A stretch of 45,862 nt of DNA from Micromonospora sp. H61 (GTDB lineage: Bacteria; Actinomycetota; Actinomycetes; Mycobacteriales; Micromonosporaceae): assembly GCF_018070325.1 (NCBI RefSeq), contig NZ_JAGPXY010000053.1, forward strand, positions 1 to 45,862, given 5' to 3'. Shown here one piece after another: positions 7,759 to 16,297 of this stretch. A model generated the notes under the pieces. It had not been told where the DNA came from, did no database searches, and saw only the letters and a list, made by a program, of their open reading frames with translations. Within the stretch, counting starts at the first letter, position 1; each line of letters opens with the position of its first letter. Position numbers and translations under genes: made by a program.

Positions 7759-9891
7759 TCAGCCGGCCACGGCGAGGGCGAGCGGGAGCACGTCGGTCGC
7801 GCCGGCCCGGCGCAGGGCCCGGGCCACCAGCGTCATCGTCCAGCCCGAGTCGATCAGGTCGTCGACGAGGAGCACCGGGCCGTCCAGCCCGGCCAGGGCG
7901 TCGGCCAGGTCGGTGGGCACGGTGAAGGCGTCGTGCAGAGCGCGTACCCGTTGGGCGCTGTTGCCGCGCGGCCCGGCCGGGCCGTCGGAGCCGGCCGCGG
8001 TGACCTCGCCGAGCAGCGGCAGCCGGCCCACTGTGGCGATCCGCTCGGCGAGCGAGCCGAGCAGCCGGGGCCGCCGACGGGAACCGACAGCGACCACCGC
8101 CACCGGCCGTCGGGGCCACGGGTCGTCGCCGTGCGCCCACGCCTTCAGCACCTCCACGACCGCGCCGGCGACGTCGTCGGGCAGCGGCGCGTCCGGCGCT
8201 TCCGGGCCGACGAGAGAGCGCAGCCGGCCGCCCCAGCCCAGGTCGGAGAGGCGCCCGACGGCCCGGCCCGGCAGCGCCTGGTCCGCGGGGGCGATACGGC
8301 CCTTGAGGGGTACGCCCACCGCGTCGAGCCCCGTCGGCCAGAGCTTCTTCGGCGCGATCTCCACGCCGGGTCGGCCCAGGAAGGTCTGCGCGGCGGCGAG
8401 CGCGGCAGTCGACACGTCGGCGGCGAAGAGGGGCTCGGCGCACCTGTCGCATCGGCCGCAGTCGACCGCCTCGGTGTCGTCCAGGCGTTCCCGTAGATAC
8501 CGCATCCGGCAGTCGGACGTGGTTGCGTACTCCCGCATGGCCTGTTGCTCGACGGTGCGCGCCTCGGCGACGCGGCGCAACCGGGCCTCGTCGTAGACCC
8601 ACGGCTCGCCGGTGGCGAGCCAACCACCGCGCACCCGGCGGACCGCGCCGTCCACGTCGAGCACCTTGAGCATCAGCTCCAGCCGGGCCCGGCGCAGGTC
8701 GACGAGGGGTTCGAGCGCCTGGGTGGAGAGCGGGCGGTCGGTGTGCAGGGCGGCCAGCACGGTCCGGACCTGCTGCTCCGGTGGGAACGCCAGGGAGGCG
8801 AAGTAACGCCAGATCGCGGCGTCCTCGACGCCGGGCAGCAGCAGCACCTCGGCGTGCTCGACGGCGCGGCCGGCGCGGCCGACCTGCTGATAGTACGCGA
8901 TCGGCGAGGGTGGCGCGCCGAGGTGGACGACGAAGCCCAGGTCAGGCTTGTCGAAGCCCATGCCGAGGGCGCTGGTGGCGACCAGCGCCTTGATCTTGTT
9001 GTCGAGCAGGTCCTGTTCGGCGGCACGCCGGTCGGCGTCGTCGGACTGCCCGCTGTACGAGGCGACCGGGTAGCCCCGGGAGCGCAGGAACTCGGCAGTC
9101 TCCCCCGCTGCCGCCACGGTCAGCGTGTAGACGATGCCCGAGCCGGGCAGCTGGTCCAGGTGGTCGGCGAGCCAGGCCAACCGGTGCGCCGGGCTGGGCA
9201 GGTCGAGCACCCCGAGGCGCAGCGACTCGCGGTCCAGGGTGCCGCGCAGGATGAGGGCGTCGCCCAGCTGCTCGGCGACGTCCTGGGTGACCCGGGCGTT
9301 GGCGGTGGCGGTGGTCGCCAGCACCGGGGTGCGCTCGGGCAGCTCGGCGAGGAACGTCCGCAGCCGCCGGTAGTCCGGCCGGAAGTCGTGCCCCCAGTCG
9401 GAGACGCAGTGCGCCTCGTCGACCACCAGCAGGCCGGTGGTCGCTGCCAACTTCGGCAGGACGCCGTCGCGGAAATCCGGGTTGTTGAGCCGTTCCGGGC
9501 TGATCAGCAGCACGTCCACAGCGCCGGTCTGGATCTCGGTGGTGATCTCGTCCCACTCGTCGAGGTTCGCCGAGTTGATCGTGCGGGCCCGGATGCCGGC
9601 CCGAGCGGCGGCCTCGACCTGATTGCGCATCAACGCCAGCAGCGGCGAGACGATGACCGTCGGTCCGGCCTGGTGGCCCTGCTCGCGGTCCCGGAGCAGT
9701 GCGGTGGCCACGAAGTAGACGGCCGACTTGCCCCAACCGGTGCGCTGGACGCAGAGCACCCGCCGCCGGTCGACGACCAGCGCCTCGATGGCGCGCCACT
9801 GATCCTCGCGCAGCCGGGCGTGGTCACCGGCCAGCCGGCGCAGCACCGCCTCGGCCCGCTCGCGTACCGCTGCCCGCTCTGCTGTCTCCAC
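7759..9891 (-). CDS. recQ: RecQ-family DNA helicase with C-terminal phosphoribosyltransferase-like domain
   Basis: A 710-residue 3'-5' DNA helicase starting at GTG. The motor is complete: Walker A TGWGKS (51-56), DEAH (158-161), the RecQ aromatic loop SDWGHDFRPDY (164-174), TTATA (193-197) and QVGRAGR (336-342). A RecQ zinc site is visible as C461, C478, C481 and C484. Instead of an HRDC domain, the C-terminus ends with VLLVDDLIDSGWT (673-685) followed by a helix and strand, which is the PRPP-loop signature of type I phosphoribosyltransferases (two acidic residues, then a Ser/Thr-Gly loop). Residues about 490-600 form a linker with no family I can name. ComF-like or repair-related roles are possible. 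The ribosome binding site is weak. Confidence 0.9.
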   Translation of the reverse strand: METAERAAVRERAEAVLRRLAGDHARLREDQWRAIEALVVDRRRVLCVQRTGWGKSAVYFVATALLRDREQGHQAGPTVIVSPLLALMRNQVEAAARAGIRARTINSANLDEWDEITTEIQTGAVDVLLISPERLNNPDFRDGVLPKLAATTGLLVVDEAHCVSDWGHDFRPDYRRLRTFLAELPERTPVLATTATANARVTQDVAEQLGDALILRGTLDRESLRLGVLDLPSPAHRLAWLADHLDQLPGSGIVYTLTVAAAGETAEFLRSRGYPVASYSGQSDDADRRAAEQDLLDNKIKALVATSALGMGFDKPDLGFVVHLGAPPSPIAYYQQVGRAGRAVEHAEVLLLPGVEDAAIWRYFASLAFPPEQQVRTVLAALHTDRPLSTQALEPLVDLRRARLELMLKVLDVDGAVRRVRGGWLATGEPWVYDEARLRRVAEARTVEQQAMREYATTSDCRMRYLRERLDDTEAVDCGRCDRCAEPLFAADVSTAALAAAQTFLGRPGVEIAPKKLWPTGLDAVGVPLKGRIAPADQALPGRAVGRLSDLGWGGRLRSLVGPEAPDAPLPDDVAGAVVEVLKAWAHGDDPWPRRPVAVVAVGSRRRPRLLGSLAERIATVGRLPLLGEVTAAGSDGPAGPRGNSAQRVRALHDAFTVPTDLADALAGLDGPVLLVDDLIDSGWTMTLVARALRRAGATDVLPLALAVAG

Positions 9892-9926
9892 CCGGCATTT
9901 CTACCAGCGCCGTCCGTCATCCCCCT

Positions 9927-9986
9927 GTTGATCAAGAGGTTTGCGTCATCATTCGGCCGGATTCCGACGCAAACCTCTTGATCAAC
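9927..9986. repeat. GATC-centred hairpin repeat, copy 2
   Basis: Perfect 21-base arms (9927-9947 and 9966-9986) with an 18-base loop containing CGGCCG. The outer end, GTTGATCAAGAGG, is like copy 1 but the inner arm differs. It sits five bases after the livM stop on the minus strand and upstream of recQ, so it is well placed to end the liv transcript. Confidence 0.75.
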
Positions 9987-9990
9987 GCGG

Positions 9991-11127
9991 TCAGCGTGGG
10001 TCAGCGGCGTCGTGGGGGGAGTGGGGGGAGCGGGGGCGGAGGGCTCGGGTCAGGTGGGACAGACGGGGGGCCAGGCTGGTCAGGCCACCGGGGAAGAAGT
10101 AGACGGCCAGGATGAAGACAGTGCCCAGGACGAACAGCGGCTGACTCAGCGGACGGCTGAGGACGGCCGGCAGGTTGTCCACCGCGTCGCTCGTGCCGAA
10201 GGCGGTGAGCCGGTGGTCCAGGTACATGTAGAGGACACCACCGAGGACCGGACCCCACCGGGTGCCCGGCCCGCCGAGCACCACCATGACCAGCAGCGAC
10301 AGGGTCAGCTCGGAGGACGTGATGTGCGGCGACGCGCCGCCGACGATCAGGACGTAGACCACCCCGCCCGCCGACGCCAACCCGCCGGCAAGTGTGAACG
10401 CCACCAGCTTGTAGCGGTACGGGTCCAACCCGAGCACGCCGATCCGCCGCTCGTCGTCGCGCAGCCCGGCGAGCACCCGACCGGTCGGTGACCCGCTCAC
10501 CCGGTGCACCACGAAGACCACCAGGGTCAGGTACGCCAGCGCCAACCAGTACAGGTTGACCGTGTTGGTCACCCCCACCAGCCCGGCGGGCAGCCCCGAC
10601 ACGTCCAGCGGCAGGCCCTCCTCGCCACCGGTGAGCCCGCCGAAGTCGCGGGCCACCAGGATCGCGCCCACCTGGGCGAAGGCCAACGTGACCATGGCGA
10701 ACGCGATGCCCACCGTGCGCAGCGCCACCGCGCCGAGCAGCGCGGCGAGGATGGTGCCGCCGGTAACGGTCAGCAGCGCCGCCTGCCACAGCGGCAGACC
10801 GGCCCGGGTGATGAGGATGTCGGTGCCGTAGACACCGGCGGCGAAGTACAGCGCGTGCCCGAAGGAGAGCATCCCGGTCCGGCCGAAGAGCAGGTCGTAC
10901 CCGGCCGCCAGCCCGCCGAAGATCAGGCAGATGGCGAGCAGTTGCAGGGTGCCGGGTGAGTTGACCGGCCCCTCGAAGATCCCCGGCAGGGAGATCGTCG
11001 AGTACGGCAGGATCGCCAGCACGACCAGTGCGACGAGCGGCAGGAACGGGCGTACCCGGTGCCACCGCCCCCGCTGCGGACTCAGTTCGTCGGGCACCTG
11101 TGCGCGAGGAGCGTCGATCACCGTCAT
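9991..11127 (-). CDS. livM: Branched-chain amino acid type ABC transporter permease, LivM-like
   Basis: The second permease subunit of the importer, 378 residues with eight or more membrane helices. Family landmarks are LLFGRTGMLSFGHALYFAAGVY, the conserved LivH/LivM pore region, and the cytoplasmic GRVLAGLRDDERRIGVLGLD (coupling to the ATPase), with RLVLGGPGTRWGPVLGG-like ABC contacts read here as VVLGGPGTRWGPVLGG. The ATG (11127) overlaps the livH stop as ATGA, so the pair is translationally coupled. A C-terminal Arg/Ser/His-rich tail follows the last helix. It is the last gene of livK-G-F-H-M and is followed by a hairpin. The exact substrate (branched-chain amino acids, other amino acids, urea or amides) cannot be told from the permease. 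Confidence 0.93.
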   Translation of the reverse strand: MTVIDAPRAQVPDELSPQRGRWHRVRPFLPLVALVVLAILPYSTISLPGIFEGPVNSPGTLQLLAICLIFGGLAAGYDLLFGRTGMLSFGHALYFAAGVYGTDILITRAGLPLWQAALLTVTGGTILAALLGAVALRTVGIAFAMVTLAFAQVGAILVARDFGGLTGGEEGLPLDVSGLPAGLVGVTNTVNLYWLALAYLTLVVFVVHRVSGSPTGRVLAGLRDDERRIGVLGLDPYRYKLVAFTLAGGLASAGGVVYVLIVGGASPHITSSELTLSLLVMVVLGGPGTRWGPVLGGVLYMYLDHRLTAFGTSDAVDNLPAVLSRPLSQPLFVLGTVFILAVYFFPGGLTSLAPRLSHLTRALRPRSPHSPHDAADPR

Positions 11128-12014
11128 GCCGTTGCCACCTTTCCGGCGATGCCCTGCGGGCGCAGCAGCAGCACCACGGCCAGCAGCCCGACCACGCAGA
11201 TGTCGCCCAGCCCGGACGTGCCGTAGTAGTTGACGAACTGCTGCACCAACCCGACCACGACCGCCGCGTACGCGGAGCCGACCACCGAGCCCATCCCGCC
11301 GATCACCACCACGATGAACGCGAAGATCAGCAGCGAGCCGCCCTGCCCCGGCGAGACGGTGCCGAAGTAGACCCCGCCGAGCGCGCCGGCGAGCGCGGCG
11401 GCCGCCCCACCGATCGCGAAGACCAGCGTGAACGCCTTGCGGACGTCGATGCCCAGCGCCGTCACCATCTCCCGGTTCTCCACCCCGGCCCGGATCACCA
11501 GGCCGTACCGGGTCCAGCGCAGGAACGCCAGGATCGCGCCGAGCACCAGCACCGCCGCGATGATCAGCAGCAGGCCACCGTTGGGCACCTGCGCGCCGAA
11601 GATCCCGGTCACCTGCCGGGTCCAGTCCGGACGCGGGAACGGCCGGGCGTCCGCACCCCAGGTGGCCTGGAGCAACGCCACCCCGGCCAGCGACAGCCCG
11701 ACGGTGACCAGCACCTGCTCGATGGTGCGCGAGTACAGCGGGCGGATCAGCACCAGCTCGACCAGGATCGCGACCAGCGTGCCGGCGGCCACCCCGAAGG
11801 CGACAGCGAACACGAAGCCGAACCCGTCCGGGCCGGCGCCCGGCAGGTTGCCCGCCGCCCACCAGGTGCCGTACGCGCCGACGCCGAGGAACAGCCCGTG
11901 CGCGAAGTTGAGCACGTCGGCCAGGCCGAAGACCAGGGACAGGCCGGAGGCGACCAGGAAGTACAGCGCCGCCAGGCCGAGCCCGGTCAACGCCAACAGG
12001 ATCACGGTGCCCAT
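11124..12014 (-). CDS. livH: Branched-chain amino acid type ABC transporter permease, LivH-like
   Basis: The first permease subunit, 296 residues of alternating hydrophobic helices. Landmarks include ASGLSLVFGLADVLNFAHG, the LivH signature near residue 30, and VVVIGGMGSVVGSAYAAVVVG near residue 240, the ATPase-contact region. Length is normal for LivH. Its ATG overlaps the livF stop (TGATG) and its own stop overlaps the livM start (ATGA). The GGAGG ribosome binding site, ten bases upstream of the ATG, lies inside the repeat element at 12025-12068 and inside the end of livF. Confidence 0.94.
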   Translation of the reverse strand: MGTVILLALTGLGLAALYFLVASGLSLVFGLADVLNFAHGLFLGVGAYGTWWAAGNLPGAGPDGFGFVFAVAFGVAAGTLVAILVELVLIRPLYSRTIEQVLVTVGLSLAGVALLQATWGADARPFPRPDWTRQVTGIFGAQVPNGGLLLIIAAVLVLGAILAFLRWTRYGLVIRAGVENREMVTALGIDVRKAFTLVFAIGGAAAALAGALGGVYFGTVSPGQGGSLLIFAFIVVVIGGMGSVVGSAYAAVVVGLVQQFVNYYGTSGLGDICVVGLLAVVLLLRPQGIAGKVATA

Positions 12015-12793
12015 CAGTGCTGGTCCTCCCTCGCGACTGCGGGGCCCGCAGGCTCACTCCTCGCGCTCGGCGCGGCCACCTCCGCCGAGCCGACACCGAG
12101 CAGCGACTTCGTCAACGCGGTCTCCAACAGCAACTCGCGGGCGTCGCCGGTCCAGGCCACCTTGCCGGCGGCCAGCACGACCGCGTCGCGGGCCAGTCGG
12201 CGTACGACGGCCAGGTTCTGCTCGACCAGCAGGACCGGCACCGACTCCGCGACCCGTTCCAACACCTCGGCCACCTCGGTCACCACCTTCGGCGCCAACC
12301 CCTTGGTCGGCTCGTCGACGAGCAGCAGCCGGTTGTCGTTGAGCAGCACCCGGCCGATGGCGAGCATCTGTTGCTGCCCGCCGGAGAGCGAACCGGCCCG
12401 TTGCCGTCCGCGCCGGTCCAGCTCCGGAAAGAGCGCGAAGACCTTGTCGTACGCCGGGGTGGTGCCGCGCCGCTCGGCGAGCCGCAGGTTCTCCGCGACG
12501 GTGAGCCCGGCGAACACGCAGCGGTCCTCGGGCACGTAGCCGAGCCCACCGCGGACCAGCCGGTGCGTCGGCCGGGCCAGCAGACTCTGCGCGCCCATCC
12601 GGATGGTGCCGCGGACCTCCCCGGCGGGCGGGGTGAGGCCGACGATCGCGCGCAGCGTGGTGGTCTTGCCGACGCCGTTGCGACCGAGCAGGACGGTCAC
12701 GCCGGTCGGTGCGACAGTGAAGGACACCCCCTGGAGGATGTGCAGCCCGGAGATCCGGACCGACAACTCCTCCACACTGAGAACTGGTTCCAT
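12014..12793 (-). CDS. livF: ABC transporter ATPase, LivF-like, with repeat-encoded tail
   Basis: A 259-residue ATPase: Walker A GRNGVGKT, Q-loop region VPEDRCVFAGLTV, signature LSGGQQQ, Walker B LLLVDEPTKGL and the switch His region replaced by the usual LivF VLLVEQN. The last 17 or so residues (SARSEPAGPAVAREDQH) are extra to the LivF fold and are encoded by a repeat also found upstream of the gene. The start ATG 12793 has GGAGG eight bases upstream, also inside a copy of that repeat. Residues upstream in the same frame are repeat translation, not protein. Works with LivG on the LivH/LivM channel. Confidence 0.94.
   Translation of the reverse strand: MEPVLSVEELSVRISGLHILQGVSFTVAPTGVTVLLGRNGVGKTTTLRAIVGLTPPAGEVRGTIRMGAQSLLARPTHRLVRGGLGYVPEDRCVFAGLTVAENLRLAERRGTTPAYDKVFALFPELDRRGRQRAGSLSGGQQQMLAIGRVLLNDNRLLLVDEPTKGLAPKVVTEVAEVLERVAESVPVLLVEQNLAVVRRLARDAVVLAAGKVAWTGDARELLLETALTKSLLGVGSAEVAAPSARSEPAGPAVAREDQH
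12025..12068 (-). repeat. Shine-Dalgarno-bearing short repeat, copy A (livF end / livH leader)
   Basis: On the minus strand it reads GAGCGCGAGGAGTGAGCC, a short variable part, then GCCCCGCAGTCGCGA and GGGAGG. It is read in frame as the C-terminus of LivF and gives livH its GGAGG. The second copy is at 12802-12851. Confidence 0.75.
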
Positions 12794-12801
12794 CAGGGGT
12801 G

Positions 12802-12851
12802 CCTCCGTTCGCGACTGCGGGGCTCGCAAACCCGGCTCACTCCTCGCGCTC
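12802..12851 (-). repeat. Shine-Dalgarno-bearing short repeat, copy B (livG-livF junction)
   Basis: Same element as 12025-12068, with about five extra bases (GGGTT region) in the middle. The livG stop codon falls on its upstream edge and its GGAGG serves livF. Nearly all of the livG-livF intergenic DNA is this element. Confidence 0.75.
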
Positions 12852-13593
12852 ACAGCGACTCCCCCAGGTATGCCTCTTGCACCGTGGGGTTGGCCATCAC
12901 CGTCTCCGGGGTGTCGCAGGCCAGCAGCGCGCCGTGGTGCATGACGGCGATGCGGTCGGCGAGTTCCAGGATGACGTCCATGTGGTGTTCGACCATCAGC
13001 ACCGCGCGGCCGCTGTCGCCGGTCAACGACTTGATGACGGCGACCAGTTCCGGCACGTCCTCGGCGCTGACCCCAGCCATCGGCTCGTCCAGCAGCATCA
13101 CCCGCGGTTCCCCGGCGAGCAGCAGTGCGATCTCCAGCTTGCGCTTCTCGCCGTGGGCCAGGGTGCCGGCGAGGGCCGTACCCCGGTGGGCGAGGCCGAC
13201 CCGGTCGAGCGCCGCGTCGGCGGCGGCGGCGACCTCCCGGTCGGCCGCCGCCCGCCGCCACAGCGCCATCGAGCCCCCGCGGTGCGCCTGCACGGCGAGC
13301 CGGACGTTCTCCCGCACGCTCAGCGAGCCGAAGACCGAGGACGCCTGGAAGGTACGGCCCAGACCGAGGCGGGCCCGCCGGTGCGGCGGAAGCGCCCCGA
13401 TGTCCTGCCCGTCCAGAACGATCCGGCCCTCGGTGGCCCGGCGCAGGCCGGTGATCAGGTTGAACAGTGAGGTCTTACCGGCGCCGTTCGGCCCGATGAC
13501 GCCCAGGAACTCCCCGGGTGCCAGATCGAGGTAGACGCTGTCGACGATGGCGACCTCACCGATCCGCCAGGTCAGACCGCGGGTGGCGAGCAT
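12850..13593 (-). CDS. livG: ABC transporter ATPase, LivG-like
   Basis: A 247-residue ATPase of the LivG branch: Walker A GPNGAGKT, the LivG-specific ARLGLGRTFQ after the Q-loop, signature region TLAHGEKRKLEIA (the LSGGQ equivalent, as in other LivG proteins), Walker B VMLLDEPMAGV and the switch His in MVEHHMDV. The C-terminal LivG extension GALLACDTPETVMANPTVQEAYLG is present. The ATG lies two bases after the livK stop, so translation is coupled. Length is typical. Confidence 0.94.
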   Translation of the reverse strand: MLATRGLTWRIGEVAIVDSVYLDLAPGEFLGVIGPNGAGKTSLFNLITGLRRATEGRIVLDGQDIGALPPHRRARLGLGRTFQASSVFGSLSVRENVRLAVQAHRGGSMALWRRAAADREVAAAADAALDRVGLAHRGTALAGTLAHGEKRKLEIALLLAGEPRVMLLDEPMAGVSAEDVPELVAVIKSLTGDSGRAVLMVEHHMDVILELADRIAVMHHGALLACDTPETVMANPTVQEAYLGESL

Positions 13594-13595
13594 GG

Positions 13596-14795
13596 TCAGC
13601 CCTTCATGGCCACGGCCGGCGGCGCGGTCTCGTCACCGGTGAGGCTCTTCTGCGCGGTAGCGGTGAACGCGGTGCCGCTGCCGGTCAGCTTGGCCTGGAA
13701 CATCGGCTGGAGCAGCGCGTGGTCGGCGGCCCGGATGGTCATCTTGCCCTTGACCCCGTCGAAGCTCCAGCCCTCCAGGGCGGTGACCATCTTGTCGACG
13801 TCGTCCCCACCCTCCTGCGCGGCCCGGACCACCATCTGCGCGGCGGCGAAGCCGTCCGGGTGGAACAGGTCGATGGTGTTGACCTTGGCCTTCAGCGCCT
13901 TGCTGGCCTCCGTGTCGCTGGCACCGTCGAAGTAGTGCGACAGGAAGGAGATCTTCGCGCCGGCAGCACCGAAGGTCGGCCACGAGGCGCGGATGTCCAG
14001 GCCGGTGACGACAGTGGTGGACGAGAGGACGCCCTGCTGGTCGAGGGTCTGCCACATGGCCGGGGCGGTGGTACCCGCCCACGCCACGAAGAGCAGGTCC
14101 GGCTTGGCGGCCTTGATCTGGCTGGCGAACGGGGTGAACTCGGTGGCACTGGCCGGGGCCCGGACGCTGCTCACCGTCGCGCCCGCACTGCCGATGACGG
14201 CCTTGACGGCGGCCTCGTTGGCGTCACCGAACGCGCCGTCCTGGGCGAAGACCACCACCTTCTTGCCGGTGGGGTCTCCGATGAACGACTTGGCGGTCAC
14301 CACATCCTGGTACGACTGCCGACCGGAGCGGAAGGTGTACTTGTTCGCGCCGGTCACCGCGTCCGTGGCAGCCGGGCCGGAGATGAACAGCACCTTGTTC
14401 TGCGCAGCGATCGGCGCGACCTGGAGCGCCACACCGGAGGCGGTGGAGCCGGCGATGATCTTCGTGCCCTTACCGATCAGGTCCTTCGCCGCGGAGACCG
14501 CCTTGGCCGGGTCGCCAGCGTCGTCGACCTCGGTCAGCTCGATCGTCCGGTCACCGACCTTGCCGGTGCCCTTGGTGGCGAAGTCCAGCCCCGCCTTGAA
14601 CCCCTCGATGTACTGCTTTCCGTAGCTGGCCAGGGCTCCCGACTGGGAGTACACCAGGCCGACCTTGACCGGCGCGGCACTGTCGCCGCCGCCGGTGGCG
14701 GTGTCCTGCGGGCTGCCACAGGCCGTGGCGGCCAGCGCCGCGGCCATCATCGTGGCGGCGGAGAGGAACGCCCGCCGCGTCGTCCGGACCGTCAT
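13596..14795 (-). CDS. livK: ABC transporter substrate-binding lipoprotein, LivK-like
   Basis: The 399-residue periplasmic-type binding protein of the importer, anchored as a lipoprotein. The N-terminus has twin arginines (TTRRAFLS), a hydrophobic segment and a lipobox LAATAC with Cys26, suggesting Tat export. The mature part begins VKVGLVYSQSGALASYGKQ, the family 1 (Leu/Ile/Val, amide) type I fold, followed by ELTEVDDAGDP and IAGSTASGVALQVAP. GTGGAG precedes the ATG. First gene of the operon, so its leader (14796 onward) should hold the promoter. The ligand is not certain. Confidence 0.93.
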   Translation of the reverse strand: MTVRTTRRAFLSAATMMAAALAATACGSPQDTATGGGDSAAPVKVGLVYSQSGALASYGKQYIEGFKAGLDFATKGTGKVGDRTIELTEVDDAGDPAKAVSAAKDLIGKGTKIIAGSTASGVALQVAPIAAQNKVLFISGPAATDAVTGANKYTFRSGRQSYQDVVTAKSFIGDPTGKKVVVFAQDGAFGDANEAAVKAVIGSAGATVSSVRAPASATEFTPFASQIKAAKPDLLFVAWAGTTAPAMWQTLDQQGVLSSTTVVTGLDIRASWPTFGAAGAKISFLSHYFDGASDTEASKALKAKVNTIDLFHPDGFAAAQMVVRAAQEGGDDVDKMVTALEGWSFDGVKGKMTIRAADHALLQPMFQAKLTGSGTAFTATAQKSLTGDETAPPAVAMKG

Positions 14796-14835
14796 TGCGA
14801 CTCCACATGAGGACTCAGAGGGAGAGAACTTCTTC

Positions 14836-14864
14836 GTGACGGCTCACGCTAGAAGTGACGTCAC
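14836..14864. promoter_or_regulatory. Paired palindromes upstream of livK, candidate operator
   Basis: GTGACGGCTCAC (14836-14847) and the perfect palindrome GTGACGTCAC (14855-14864) have centres 18 bases apart, 41-69 bases upstream of the livK ATG. Two similar sites at nearly two helical turns are what a dimeric regulator of the operon could bind. No regulator is encoded next door. Confidence 0.35.
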
Positions 14865-15080
14865 CCACGAGCTATGTGGCGGAAACACACAAGTAACAGG
14901 AATGAGGTGGCCGGAGGTTACAACGGGCCGCACTACCAGCCGGGAGCCCACGCTCTCGATGGCCCGAACCCCCACGGGCCACCCCAGCCGTGTGTCGCCC
15001 CGCGCCATTCGCCCGGTTCGGTCAGGGCCACCCCTTCAAGATCGAATGTGATCTTGCGGACGCGGGCCGCCCGAACGTGC

Positions 15081-15119
15081 CGCTGGCCCGTCGTCCGGGT
15101 GACGGACGACGGGCCAGCG
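15081..15119 (-). terminator. Strong hairpin terminator
   Basis: Perfect 17-bp arms (15081-15097 and 15103-15119) with a 5-base loop, 66 bases past the end of the phosphodiesterase gene on the minus strand. No U-run follows. Confidence 0.75.
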
Positions 15120-15184
15120 TGTGGGCCGGGCGTGGTCGGCCCGGTGGTCGGCTCGGAGCGGATCAGCTCCGGGCCGAGTGTGGG

Positions 15185-16297
15185 TCAGCGGCCGGCGAGT
15201 GCGGCGACGGCAGTGTCCGGGTGGTCGCTGAAGACACCGTCGAGGCCCAGGCCGAGGAAGAGTTCGTACTCGGCGGTGATGTCGCCGCGCGCGTTCGGGT
15301 CGGCGCCGATCCGGAAGTCCACCGGGAGGAACTGGTTCTCGGCGCGGAACGTCCAGGAGTGCACGAGCAGGTGCTCCCGGTGCGCGTCGCGCACCACTGT
15401 GGTCGGGGCGAGCAGGGCGCCGGCGGCGTTCCGGGGGACGATCAGGTTCCTGTTCGCGCCGATGCCGTCGGCGTACCCGGCGATCCACTTCAGGCCGGCC
15501 GGCGTGACCAGATCCTGGTAGGTGCGGGCGTCACCGGCGACGGTGAAGTCGTACGGGCGGCCGGTCGCGTCGAGCAGTTGGACCAGCTTCACGTCGGTCA
15601 GGCGGCTCAGGCGACGCAGGTTGGCCGTCTCGAAAGACTGGATGAAGACCGGCGAGTTCTTCCGGTCCAGCTTGTTCTGCCGCAGCACCCGCAGCAGCGG
15701 CTCCTCCAACGGCAGTTTGATCGAGGCGAAGTAGCTCGGGTGCTTGGTCTCCGGGTAGATGCCGATGGTGCGGCCCCGTGCCCGCCCTTCGGCCCGGGCC
15801 AGGTCGATGACCTCCTGGAGGGTGGGCACCTCGAAGCGGCCGTCGAAGGCGGTGTTCGCCACGCGTACCTGCGGCAGCCGCTCCTTGGCCCGCAGCGTCT
15901 TCAGCTCGGCGAGGGTGAAGTCCTCGGTGAACCAACCGGTCACCGCGACACCGTCGATGGTCTTCGTCGCCTTGCGGGCCGCGAACTCCGGGCGGGCCGA
16001 CACGTCGGTGGTGCCGGAGATCTCGTTCTCGTGCCGGGCGACCAGCACTCCGTCGGAGGTGGAGACCAGGTCCGGCTCGATGTAGTCGGCACCCATCCGG
16101 ATCGCCAACCGGTACGCCTCCAGCGTGTGCTCCGGCCGGTAGCCGCTGGCGCCACGGTGCCCGATCACGATTGGTCGGTCGTTGGCCCGGGAGCGGTCCG
16201 CGTTGGCCGTTGGTTCGGCCGCGGCCATGGTCGGCAGGGCCACGGCGGCGGCGAGCAGAGCGCCGGCCACGCCGAGGGTCGAGAGGGTACGTCGCAA
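15185..16297 (-). CDS. Secreted glycerophosphodiester phosphodiesterase
   Basis: A 370-residue exported enzyme that hydrolyses glycerophosphodiesters to an alcohol and glycerol-3-phosphate. A signal peptide covers residues 1-27 (two Arg, hydrophobic core, AAA before the cleavage site). The GDPD fold shows its catalytic and metal residues: H47-R48 in HRGASG, E74 and D76 in IEPD, and H89 in VARHE. A GDPD insertion region follows around residues 100-150. The start is TTG (16297) with AGGAG seven bases upstream; there is no better start before the signal peptide. Length suits the longer secreted GlpQ-like subgroup. It is divergent from the potassium transporter pair and ends in a strong hairpin. 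Confidence 0.92.
   Translation of the reverse strand: MRRTLSTLGVAGALLAAAVALPTMAAAEPTANADRSRANDRPIVIGHRGASGYRPEHTLEAYRLAIRMGADYIEPDLVSTSDGVLVARHENEISGTTDVSARPEFAARKATKTIDGVAVTGWFTEDFTLAELKTLRAKERLPQVRVANTAFDGRFEVPTLQEVIDLARAEGRARGRTIGIYPETKHPSYFASIKLPLEEPLLRVLRQNKLDRKNSPVFIQSFETANLRRLSRLTDVKLVQLLDATGRPYDFTVAGDARTYQDLVTPAGLKWIAGYADGIGANRNLIVPRNAAGALLAPTTVVRDAHREHLLVHSWTFRAENQFLPVDFRIGADPNARGDITAEYELFLGLGLDGVFSDHPDTAVAALAGR

Larger units (their letters stand above)
14796..15184. other. liv operon leader and glycerophosphodiesterase 3' region
   Basis: These 389 bases hold no convincing gene. From left to right: the livK leader with two GTGA/TCAC sites (14836-14864), a stretch of no visible structure, a small inverted repeat CAAGATC-GAATGT-GATCTTG at 15037-15056, and the terminator of the phosphodiesterase gene at 15081-15119. 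Confidence 0.5.

Noticed and set aside
12794..13261. Extension of LivF upstream of ATG 12793
   Set aside because: The extra residues are translation of the repeat and of the wrong frame of livG; ATG 12793 has a good GGAGG.
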